Source: Coriobacteriales bacterium | Lineage (GTDB): Bacteria; Actinomycetota; Coriobacteriia; Coriobacteriales; UBA8131 | Direction of reading: 5' to 3' | Assembly (NCBI GenBank): GCA_031286245.1 | Contig: JAITUO010000142.1 | Location: forward strand, 1 to 6,555 | Length of the DNA stretch: 6,555 nt | Part shown: positions 1-5,155 of the stretch, one piece after another | Position numbering within the stretch: the first letter of the stretch is position 1 | Layout of the letters: each line of letters opens with the position of its first letter | The notes under the pieces: model-generated | What the model saw: the letters and a program-made list of their open reading frames with translations, nothing else | What the model was told of the DNA's origin: nothing | Databases searched by the model: none | Position numbers and translations under genes: made by a program

Positions 1-4
1 TGGC

Positions 5-106
5 CCAAAAGTGGACTTGTGTAGTGGATAAACGCCTAAATACAATTGAATTCCATTGTATTTAGGCGTTTACGCGGTAAAACCCACTACACAAGTCCAC
101 TTTTGG
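5..106. repeat. Large two-layer palindrome (possible MITE or IS-end pair)
   Basis: The outer arms at 5-27 and 84-106 are perfect 23-bp inverted repeats, starting CCAAAAGTGGACTTG. Inside them a second perfect 18-bp pair at 29-46 and 55-72 surrounds an 8-base loop. The two stems are separated by 1 base on the left and 11 on the right, so a folded strand would form one long hairpin with an asymmetric bulge. The right arm read inward begins TGTACCAAAAGTGGACTTG, which resembles an insertion-sequence terminus. No reading frame is carried. A rho-independent terminator is unlikely because the arms are too long and no T-tract follows on the plus strand; the run after it is A-rich. The left flank is cut by the window edge, so the element may begin earlier. 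The structure is certain and its identity as a mobile element is inferred. Confidence 0.85.
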
Positions 107-292
107 TACAAAAAAAGCGAGTAGTGTGCAATGCACCTTAGAATGCTCCTTGAACTATGACAATCCAAGCGCAACTGTACTAGCACTTAGTCTGTCAGAC
201 TCAGTCATATTTAGCACTTCCAATGTCAATCAAGCGCCAAGTGATCAGCCAAGCCTTCCAAATAAGCCTCTTGCCACAGAATCGAAAAATAA

Positions 293-412
293 TAGTACAA
301 AATCGCGTTCACGTACGATTTTCCGTGTTGTTTTCAATCGAATTTAGCCTTTTCAAGGGCTTTATGGCCCTTATTCCTCCTCAAAATCGTACGTGAACGC
401 GATTTTGTGCTA
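293..412. repeat. Second large palindromic element with central hairpin
   Basis: Arms 293-322 and 383-412 are inverted repeats of 30 bp with a single T/G mismatch, containing the core CGCGTTCACGTACG. The 60-base centre carries a small hairpin of its own (355-360 pairing with 367-372, loop of 6). This gives the same two-layer design as the palindrome at 5-106, but with unrelated sequence. No protein is encoded. It could be a dispersed palindromic intergenic repeat, a non-autonomous transposon or, less likely, an RNA structure of read-through transcripts. On the minus strand a weak T-rich stretch follows the stem, so a terminator role cannot be excluded. Confidence 0.85.
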
Positions 413-682
413 AATTTTCGCATTATTGTGGCACGTGCGTAATTTTGGGACACAGCAGGTGATTTAACGCTCCAAAAGTGATACAAACCACCAGGGACAT
501 CCATTTGCTAAGCAGATGAAAGATTTTGTCACAAAAGTAGACTAATAAATCAGGTTTTACTCAAGCAAGCTTCAAAAGGATTTTTTTGGCAAATCTAGTT
601 CTATTCAAAGCTTATTTCAGCAAGAAAATTGCCCCAGCTGCCTCGTATTCATTATGCAGTGGCCTTGACTAAACGTGACCTT
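413..682. other. Intergenic stretch without a recognisable gene
   Basis: Both strands are broken by stops and I see no tRNA, rRNA or riboswitch pattern. Apart from the short IS-end-like motifs up to 543, the stretch is A/T-rich. It contains two AAGCTT palindromes (569-574 and 617-622) and a seven-T run near 582. It is downstream of lgt on the minus strand, but I find no convincing terminator hairpin with a T-tract there. Confidence 0.5.
443..543. repeat. Scattered IS-end-like motifs
   Basis: Three short matches to the terminus of the palindrome at 5-106 lie here. TGTCCCAAAA is on the minus strand at 443-452, CCAAAAGTG is on the plus strand at 472-480, and TGTCACAAAAGTAGACT is on the plus strand at 527-543. 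The last differs from TGTACCAAAAGTGGACT at three positions. No transposase remains. Degraded ends of one insertion-sequence family are a reasonable reading, but the motifs are short. Confidence 0.3.
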
Positions 683-1702
683 TCAAGTTTCTAGCTCGTC
701 AGACTCGGTTGGATCCGGTTTTGCATTCTCAGCTGGATCCGGCTGTGCCGTCTCGGCTGCATCCGGCTTTTTAGATGTTGCAACTGTTTCCTCGTTTTGT
801 TTGCTGATTTCTTTATTATTATCATCAACCAAAGATCCGACTTCTTCGGTTCCATTATCAGAATCATTCGGTACTGTCTGCCATTCCATGCCAATTTGTG
901 GCAGTTTCCACCTCATAGCAAACACCAGCAGGATAATCCCCCCGATCACCATTGGTATCGATAGCATCATCCCCATTGTTATCCAAGTAGTGTCAAATAG
1001 GTAACCGACCTGGATATCCGGTTGCCGAATGAATTCGACAGCAATTCGAAAAACCCCATAGCCAATCAGGAAGACACCAAAGTAGCTGCCACGTGGTAAG
1101 GGCTGCTTCCGTCTGGCCAGCATATAAAGGATGCAGAGTAGTACCACTCCTTCCAGAAATGCCTCATACAATTGAGTCGGATGGCGCGGTAAAGGTCCAC
1201 CGCTGTCAAAAATCACACCCCAGGGTAGATCGGTAACAGAACCCCAGAGCTCACCGTTGATGAAATTCGCTACACGAACCAGACCTAGCCCGATTGTCGA
1301 GCTAATGGCAGCGAGGTCACCGATTGTCAGTAAGGGGATTTTTAAGATTCTAGCCGATACTACCAGTCCAAGGCCCAAGCCGATCATGCCTCCATGGAAT
1401 GACATACCTCCCCGGGAAAACGCCAGGATCTGTATCGGGTTCGCAAAATAGTAACCACTGCCATAAAAGAGAATATAACCAACTCTGCCGCCAACGATAG
1501 CTCCCAGCATACAAGCTATCAACAACGTCAGCAGGGCATCCCAGGTCACCTCGATTTTCCAACGCTTTGCCAAATGTCTGACCAGCAATGCCCCTAATAA
1601 AAAACCAACTACATATCCCAGCCCATACCAACGGACAGTAAATGGGCCGATACTGAAAACGGTTTCGTCGATACTATGATAGATATCGTTCAGCATTGTC
1701 AC
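683..1702 (-). CDS. lgt: Prolipoprotein diacylglyceryl transferase with acidic C-terminal tail
   Basis: Lgt is the integral membrane enzyme that moves diacylglyceryl from phosphatidylglycerol to the lipobox cysteine of prolipoproteins, the first step of lipoprotein maturation. The 339-residue protein is hydrophobic from about 17 to 265, consistent with seven membrane spans. It shows RWYGLGY near the N-terminus, SFHGG, the signature region RVANFINGELWG, HPTQLYE, and the late FRIAVEFIRQPD arginine motif. In the signature the usual glycine before the arginine is valine. After residue 270 comes a hydrophilic tail of about 70 residues, ending in three 8-residue repeats rich in Pro, Asp, Ala and Glu; many homologues stop earlier. 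The GTG start overlaps the TGA of the upstream zinc-ribbon gene (GTGA). An ATG two codons later (1694-1696) is an alternative start. Neither has a strong ribosome binding site, so translational coupling is likely. Confidence 0.96.
   Translation of the reverse strand: MTMLNDIYHSIDETVFSIGPFTVRWYGLGYVVGFLLGALLVRHLAKRWKIEVTWDALLTLLIACMLGAIVGGRVGYILFYGSGYYFANPIQILAFSRGGMSFHGGMIGLGLGLVVSARILKIPLLTIGDLAAISSTIGLGLVRVANFINGELWGSVTDLPWGVIFDSGGPLPRHPTQLYEAFLEGVVLLCILYMLARRKQPLPRGSYFGVFLIGYGVFRIAVEFIRQPDIQVGYLFDTTWITMGMMLSIPMVIGGIILLVFAMRWKLPQIGMEWQTVPNDSDNGTEEVGSLVDDNNKEISKQNEETVATSKKPDAAETAQPDPAENAKPDPTESDELET
698..769 (-). repeat. 24-bp tandem repeat x3 in the 3' end of lgt
   Basis: Three adjacent 24-bp units, each beginning GGATCCGG or GCATCCGG on the plus strand (711, 735, 759), encode KPDAAETA, QPDPAENA and KPDPTESD. 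The unit is a multiple of three, so copy-number change would keep the frame. Confidence 0.85.
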
Positions 1703-2199
1703 GGTTTTTCGGGTGGAGACCCTTGGAGGTCCTGATTGCCTTGGACGTCCTGGTTATCTTGCTGACCTTGGTAGCCATGCTTGTGACGACGACTCATGTC
1801 AATCCGCCTGATAGCTTCATCAACACTATCGATCTGCTCTAATTGCTCATGGAGTTCCTGGATACGGCCTCTGGCTTCAGGTGTCGATGTTGGCGGAGCA
1901 ACCAGGATCTGCAAAAAATCGGAGTCTGCTTCAACAACCTGCCAGGCACTGTAACTGACTGCTACTGGTTTGTTGTCTTTTAATTGGTCAAAAGGTCTGA
2001 GGTTGTGAGTATCCTGGATTCTTCTTAAGGATTCCTGTTGCGCTCTGTTGAGCTTGACACTGACATGTAAAGGGGTTTGGCAACAGGGGCAGTCGAATTG
2101 CATCAAAGCTAAATTTGGCGCCAACATGATGACAGAATGATAAGACTCAAAATCTACCTCACGGACTCCACAACCTGGGCAATACAACTCAAAACGCAT
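1699..2199 (-). CDS. Zinc-ribbon protein, CpXC-like, function unknown
   Basis: The 166-residue protein opens with two CxxC knuckles, CPGC at 7-10 and CPCC at 37-40, spaced as in a zinc ribbon; Cys39 is an extra cysteine in the second knuckle. The spacing and the CPxC pattern recall the CpXC domain, but I cannot confirm membership. A soluble middle part (about 45-135, with a likely helical stretch at 108-135) leads into a basic HKH patch and a low-complexity Gln/Asn/Gly tail. There is no signal peptide or membrane segment, so it is probably cytoplasmic. The ATG is preceded by GAGAGGTGG with 7 bases of spacing, which supports this start. It overlaps lgt by 4 bases and should be co-transcribed with it. 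A function in lipoprotein biogenesis is not shown by the sequence. Confidence 0.85.
   Translation of the reverse strand: MRFELYCPGCGVREVDFESYHSVIMLAPNLALMQFDCPCCQTPLHVSVKLNRAQQESLRRIQDTHNLRPFDQLKDNKPVAVSYSAWQVVEADSDFLQILVAPPTSTPEARGRIQELHEQLEQIDSVDEAIRRIDMSRRHKHGYQGQQDNQDVQGNQDLQGSPPEKP
1720..1755 (-). repeat. 18-bp tandem repeat x2 in the zinc-ribbon gene
   Basis: Two adjacent 18-bp units encode NQDVQG and NQDLQG; the DNA copies differ at few positions. A looser, partial copy lies just upstream (QGQQD). The period is a multiple of three, so the frame is preserved. Confidence 0.7.
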
Positions 2200-2265
2200 T
2201 TAGCGCCACCTCTCGACAATTGCTCTGATCCGGTAAACAAACACCAGCTATTGTGGCACAGGCTA

Positions 2266-2294
2266 GATATATCCACAAGGCTTTGGGATGTAAA
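2266..2294 (-). promoter_or_regulatory. Candidate sigma70-type promoter for zinc-ribbon gene and lgt
   Basis: Read on the minus strand, TTTACA (2289-2294) and TATATC (2266-2271) are separated by exactly 17 bases. The -35 box matches the consensus at 5 of 6 positions and the -10 box at 4 of 6. It sits in the 98-base gap after the eight-cysteine gene, about 65 bases before the zinc-ribbon start codon. Candidate only. Confidence 0.4.
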
Positions 2295-2297
2295 TAA

Positions 2298-2552
2298 CTA
2301 AGAATTAAACTGCTGTGGGGCATTATCTATAAAGTAAGCACAATACCAGCAGGCCTCTTTGACTGTAACAGAACGATCGACCTTTGGGTCAAGCAAGTCC
2401 AGTCCGGAAGCTTGTCGGTGTTGAGGCCGGTCACATTGCGTGAAATTACATTGCACAGGACACAAACCATCAGTTGAGGAAACAGCGTGCGGACAGCGAG
2501 CTTGCATCTCCTCATCGCAACCTCGTTGTTGCCAGCAGATCTTTTTGGACAT
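2298..2552 (-). CDS. Small eight-cysteine protein, possible metal or Fe-S binder
   Basis: From the ATG at 2550-2552 the product is 84 residues; a TTG codon directly before it would add one. Eight cysteines are arranged as CW-x4-C, then a C near residue 20, C-x3-C-x4-C, and CWYC near the end. The CW...C and CWYC pairs recall small two-CW type cysteine-rich proteins. No signal peptide is present, so it is probably cytoplasmic, where so many cysteines usually mean metal or Fe-S binding rather than disulfides. It begins 10 bases after the stop of the NifU-like gene with no clear ribosome binding site of its own, so coupled translation is likely. The pairing suggests, by inference only, an Fe-S related role such as client or accessory protein. 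I do not recognise the family with certainty. Confidence 0.8.
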   Translation of the reverse strand: MSKKICWQQRGCDEEMQARCPHAVSSTDGLCPVQCNFTQCDRPQHRQASGLDLLDPKVDRSVTVKEACWYCAYFIDNAPQQFNS

Positions 2553-2562
2553 CAATGTTTTA

Positions 2563-2790
2563 TTAAGCAGGGATTACCTGAGTGACCTCAGGAATCTGTT
2601 CCTTTAAAACTCTCTCAACACTACCAGCCAGTGTCAACTCACTCATCGGACAACCCTTGCATGCACCTTCCAACTCTACCTCAATGGTGCCGTCTTCATT
2701 AACGTTTACCAGGGAGACATCACCACCATCTGCCTGCAGTAATGGGCGGATCTGATCCAGAACTTCCTGAACCTTTTGCCTGTCAATCAT
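2563..2790 (-). CDS. NifU C-terminal-like Fe-S cluster scaffold protein
   Basis: The 75-residue protein is a stand-alone NifU C-terminal domain (Nfu type). These small cytoplasmic proteins assemble or carry a 4Fe-4S cluster between subunits and deliver it to apoproteins. The family core is visible: a helix with VLDQIRPLLQADGGD, a beta strand region, then GACKGCPMSELTL with the cluster-binding Cys44 and Cys47, and a second helix. The reading frame is open to an ATG 13 codons upstream (2829). I prefer the start at 2790 because AAAGGAG lies 6 bases before it and the family normally begins just ahead of this helix. It is first in the minus-strand cluster, directly followed by the eight-cysteine gene, and divergent from the patatin-like gene. 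No SUF or ISC genes are visible in the window. Confidence 0.95.
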   Translation of the reverse strand: MIDRQKVQEVLDQIRPLLQADGGDVSLVNVNEDGTIEVELEGACKGCPMSELTLAGSVERVLKEQIPEVTQVIPA

Positions 2791-2892
2791 AATTAACTCC
2801 TTTAAAGCTAAACCTTGTACCAGGTTCATTACATGCTCATGGTAGTATAAACCTTGAACTGATACTATACATGTGAGGTTTCTTGGAGAGAG
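2791..2892. promoter_or_regulatory. Divergent promoter region with short inverted repeat
   Basis: This 102-base gap separates divergent genes and must hold promoters for both. A consensus-like TATACT lies on the minus strand at 2844-2849. TATAAA (2846-2851) and TATACA (2866-2871) lie on the plus strand. No matching -35 box at 17 bases is convincing for any of them. TAGTAT at 2843-2848 and ATACTA at 2862-2867 form a 6-bp inverted repeat that could be an operator; it is short enough to be chance. Confidence 0.4.
2797..2803 (-). promoter_or_regulatory. Ribosome binding site deciding the NifU-like start
   Basis: AAAGGAG on the minus strand, 6 bases before the ATG at 2790. It is a near-perfect anti-16S match and argues against the upstream ATG at 2829, which has no comparable site. 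Confidence 0.8.
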
Positions 2893-3921
2893 ATGGAAAA
2901 CACCCCCACAGATGCTAACGCTTCGACGACTGCTTCCGACAAAAAGTCACAAAATCACCTGGCAGACTACCAGTTAAATTGCCTGCCCGAGGAATTACCG
3001 AAAGACTTGACTGATCTGTATCCTGGTTTTGGTAAACCTGATACTCAGCCAGCCTGGTTGGGCGCTCAATTGGTTGACGCCAGCCTGGTATTAGAAGGCG
3101 GATCAATGCGGGGGCAATTCACAGCAGGTATCTTGGACTACTTAATGCAAGCAGGCTTGATGCCGACAACAGTTCTCAGTGTATCTGCCAGTGCGATCCA
3201 TGCAATCAACTATGCTGCTGGTATGCCCGGCCGTTCAACCTACTTGAATATCCACTATGCCAAAGACTGGCGGTTTTTCTCGGCACGTTCTTGGTTATAC
3301 AGCCGCAGTCTGTTTGATATCCGTTTTTCTTTTGAGGAGATACCCAAGCGTCTGGTTCCATATGATTATCAGGCGTTTCGCAATTCACCGATCCGAGTGT
3401 TCAGTGCGTCTGTCGATTTATTATCGGGAGAACCTGATTATCATCAGTACTCTGATCTGGAAAAGGAGGAAGGTTACTTGATAGCCAGCGCCAGCCTGCC
3501 ATTTGTCTCAAAGATCGTTCATGTTGATGGCCGACTTTTGCTTGACGGTGGTATGCGTGACAGCACTCCTATTTATTTCTCACAAAAGCTGGGTATGAAA
3601 AAGCATATTGTGATACTCACACAACCAGAAGGTTATGTAAAACACAAAAACAGGTTAGTCTGGCTGGCAAGAATCATTTATCGAAAATATCCCAATTTCG
3701 TTGATGCCATTGCTACTCGCCATCTGACCTATAACAAAACCTACAAGTATGTGAAAGAGCTGGAAAACCAAGGCGAAGCTTTTGTTTTCCGACCAACTTG
3801 GGAACACCCTGTCAAGAGTATGGAGCATGACAGAAACAAGCTTTATGCTTTGTATCGGGAAGGTTATGAACAGGCCAGATTGCGTTTCGCAGAGCTTATT
3901 ACCTATCTCAACAATGATTGA
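2893..3921 (+). CDS. Patatin-like phospholipase, YjjU-type, variant nucleophile elbow
   Basis: The 342-residue protein belongs to the bacterial patatin-like (PNPLA) hydrolases, which cleave acyl esters of lipids with a Ser-Asp dyad. The first 60 residues are polar and probably flexible. The fold then starts with LVLEGGSMRG (residues 66-74), the oxyanion-hole loop. The nucleophile position follows at Ser98, and the DGG motif supplies Asp218. The length and C-terminal part (about 245-340) fit the YjjU-like group. Unusually, the elbow is Ser96-Val-Ser98-Ala-Ser100 where the family has Gly-X-Ser-X-Gly; both replacements are AGT codons, one base from GGT. Activity may therefore be reduced or altered. 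There is no signal peptide or membrane span. GGAG sits 4 bases before the ATG. It is a single-gene unit, divergent from the NifU-like gene and convergent with the lipoprotein operon. The natural substrate is unknown. Confidence 0.9.
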   Translation: MENTPTDANASTTASDKKSQNHLADYQLNCLPEELPKDLTDLYPGFGKPDTQPAWLGAQLVDASLVLEGGSMRGQFTAGILDYLMQAGLMPTTVLSVSASAIHAINYAAGMPGRSTYLNIHYAKDWRFFSARSWLYSRSLFDIRFSFEEIPKRLVPYDYQAFRNSPIRVFSASVDLLSGEPDYHQYSDLEKEEGYLIASASLPFVSKIVHVDGRLLLDGGMRDSTPIYFSQKLGMKKHIVILTQPEGYVKHKNRLVWLARIIYRKYPNFVDAIATRHLTYNKTYKYVKELENQGEAFVFRPTWEHPVKSMEHDRNKLYALYREGYEQARLRFAELITYLNND

Positions 3922-3948
3922 AGATAGGAGCTATTGGCCATCAATCAT
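3914..3948. terminator. Weak candidate bidirectional hairpin between convergent genes
   Basis: ATGATTGA (3914-3921, covering the stop of the patatin-like gene) pairs with TCAATCAT (3941-3948). The loop holds a second short pair, ATAG and CTAT. The stem is A/T-rich and no T-tract follows, so it is a poor intrinsic terminator. It is listed because the 44-base gap between two convergent genes must stop transcription somehow. Confidence 0.25.
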
Positions 3949-3965
3949 GACTAAAGGGTAATAAG

Positions 3966-5141
3966 CTAGCGAGCTTCTATCCTTACGAAATACAGCCCAC
4001 CATTATCGATAAACTCATCTTCAGGATACGCAATGCCTGGGACGCTGGCTGGATCAATGAACTGGTCGGCAGCCCACCAGACATAACGGGCTGGCAGTGT
4101 ATCAACTCTGCCGCCGATGGCATCTGCTCGCTCAGCTCCTGGAGTTCCATAAGCAGTCAAGGTCCCATTTGTGATATTAAGAGTACTACTTTCTCCGCCT
4201 ACTCCCCGACCCAGTCCTGATGCCTGGTTGCCTGCTCGGGCTACTACATCACCTCCGCTGATGTTGACAACCCCACCACTGCCGCCGCTGCCCCCACCGA
4301 TGCCGGCAGCCATGTTGCCTCCTTCAGTATTAATCTTACCGCCACTGATACTGACATTGCCACCACTGCCGCCACTACCGCCGCCGAGACCAGCTGCTGA
4401 CCCACCACCGACAAGACTGACGGTTCCTCCACTGATCGTCACTGTACCGCCTGCCCCATTTTCTCCACCACCCAGTCCGGCTCCTCCAGTGCTCATACCG
4501 AGATTTCCGCCTGTTGATATGATTGTTCCCTCACGAATGGTAATAGTACCGGCTGATCGATCAGCTCCACCTCCGATACCAGCTCCGGAGCTACCGCCCT
4601 GAGCTGTCAGACTGCCATCACCACTGATTGTTATCGTCGCTCCATCCTGCACTCCAATAGCAGCACCACATCCTGGCATCCGCAGAGCTTGGGCGTTGAT
4701 GACTGAATTCTGGCCAACCAAAATCAGCTGATTACCCCAACCATTGAAATAAATAGTTGAGGCTGCTTGATTGTTTGTCGATATCAGATGGAGATTTTCG
4801 ATCGTGATTACATTGGTGCCATCACAGACGATAGCTACTCCGATGAATATCTCATTCGGATTGCCAATAATCTTTAAGTTGATATTTGCCGGTATCGACA
4901 ATGTGTATTTCGTAGCAGGAGTAGTCAAGCCAGACAGGTCAAGAGAGTCACTGCTCTTGGCATTGTCTATGTTAGTTTGCACCTCGTCCCAATTCTTGAC
5001 CGCATAAGTCTTAGGTGCGTTGTCGCTACAGCCAAACATCGCCAGCGGGCTTATCCCCACAATAAGTACGAGCGCCAGTAATGATCTCAGCTGTATCTGC
5101 CGATGAATACCCAGGCCAGACTTCAATAATTGGTTTTTCAT
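3966..5141 (-). CDS. Surface lipoprotein with glycine-rich beta-helix repeats (short paralogue)
   Basis: The 391-residue protein starts with a signal peptide: a basic n-region to Arg19, then hydrophobic LLALVLIVGISPLAMF and Gly37-Cys38. Cys38 is the likely lipidation site, although Met at -3 makes the lipobox atypical. Residues 45-157 match the neighbour's N-terminal domain (TYxxxxW, SIPANINL, ITIENL, TNNQAAS). From 158 to 344 run six turns of about 29 residues, of the form AGxGGGsGGsGGxVxISGGxVxxxGG. This is the regular spacing expected of a right-handed parallel beta-helix and resembles Cthe_2159-type carbohydrate-binding surface proteins. A cap with LPARYVWWAADQF and YPEDEF closes the chain. 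There is no C-terminal Ig-like domain, unlike the upstream paralogue. AAAGGAG, overlapping the upstream stop, fixes the ATG. Ligand unknown; binding of polysaccharide or mucus is inference. Confidence 0.88.
   Translation of the reverse strand: MKNQLLKSGLGIHRQIQLRSLLALVLIVGISPLAMFGCSDNAPKTYAVKNWDEVQTNIDNAKSSDSLDLSGLTTPATKYTLSIPANINLKIIGNPNEIFIGVAIVCDGTNVITIENLHLISTNNQAASTIYFNGWGNQLILVGQNSVINAQALRMPGCGAAIGVQDGATITISGDGSLTAQGGSSGAGIGGGADRSAGTITIREGTIISTGGNLGMSTGGAGLGGGENGAGGTVTISGGTVSLVGGGSAAGLGGGSGGSGGNVSISGGKINTEGGNMAAGIGGGSGGSGGVVNISGGDVVARAGNQASGLGRGVGGESSTLNITNGTLTAYGTPGAERADAIGGRVDTLPARYVWWAADQFIDPASVPGIAYPEDEFIDNGGLYFVRIEAR
4110..4670 (-). repeat. Coding repeat array of the short lipoprotein
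   Basis: Six imperfect units, three of them exactly 29 residues (87 bp) long (residues 221-249, 250-278, 279-307). Each contains an AGxGGG core and a TISGG-like strand. Outer units are longer and more diverged, which suggests internal duplication of the middle units. Confidence 0.8.
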
Positions 5142-5148
5142 CAGTCCA

Positions 5149-5155
5149 CTCCTTT
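5149..5155 (-). promoter_or_regulatory. Ribosome binding site overlapping the upstream stop codon
   Basis: AAAGGAG on the minus strand shares two bases with the TAA stop (5154-5156) of the longer lipoprotein gene. It stands 7 bases before the ATG of the shorter one, so the two genes form one operon with likely coupled translation. Confidence 0.85.

Noticed and set aside
5..106. Intrinsic terminator
   Set aside because: Arms are much longer than usual, the outer tips look like IS ends and no T-tract follows on the plus strand.
226..333. Minus-strand fragment of 35 codons ending WQEAYLEGLADHLALD
   Set aside because: The ending looks protein-like, but the frame is closed just upstream, begins inside the palindrome loop and matches no family I recognise. 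It may be a gene remnant, but this cannot be supported.
126..347. Open frame of 73 codons on the plus strand
   Set aside because: It runs into the left arm and loop of the second palindrome, has no ribosome binding site and its composition (Ser, Asn, Thr) is not gene-like.
2854..2871. TTGAAC and TATACA as a plus-strand promoter
   Set aside because: The two boxes are only 6 bases apart, so they cannot form one sigma70 promoter.
3963..3976. AAGCT/AGCTT hairpin at the lipoprotein stop
   Set aside because: Only 5 bp of stem with a 4-base loop and no T-tract, inside the coding end; probably chance.
4171..4602. Proline-rich open frame of 143 codons on the plus strand
   Set aside because: It is the antisense shadow of the glycine-rich repeat array of the short lipoprotein (GGN codons read as proline on the other strand).
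4110..4670. Regularly spaced repeats resembling a CRISPR array
   Set aside because: The period is 87 bp, in frame, with conserved amino acids and no unique spacers; it is a protein repeat.
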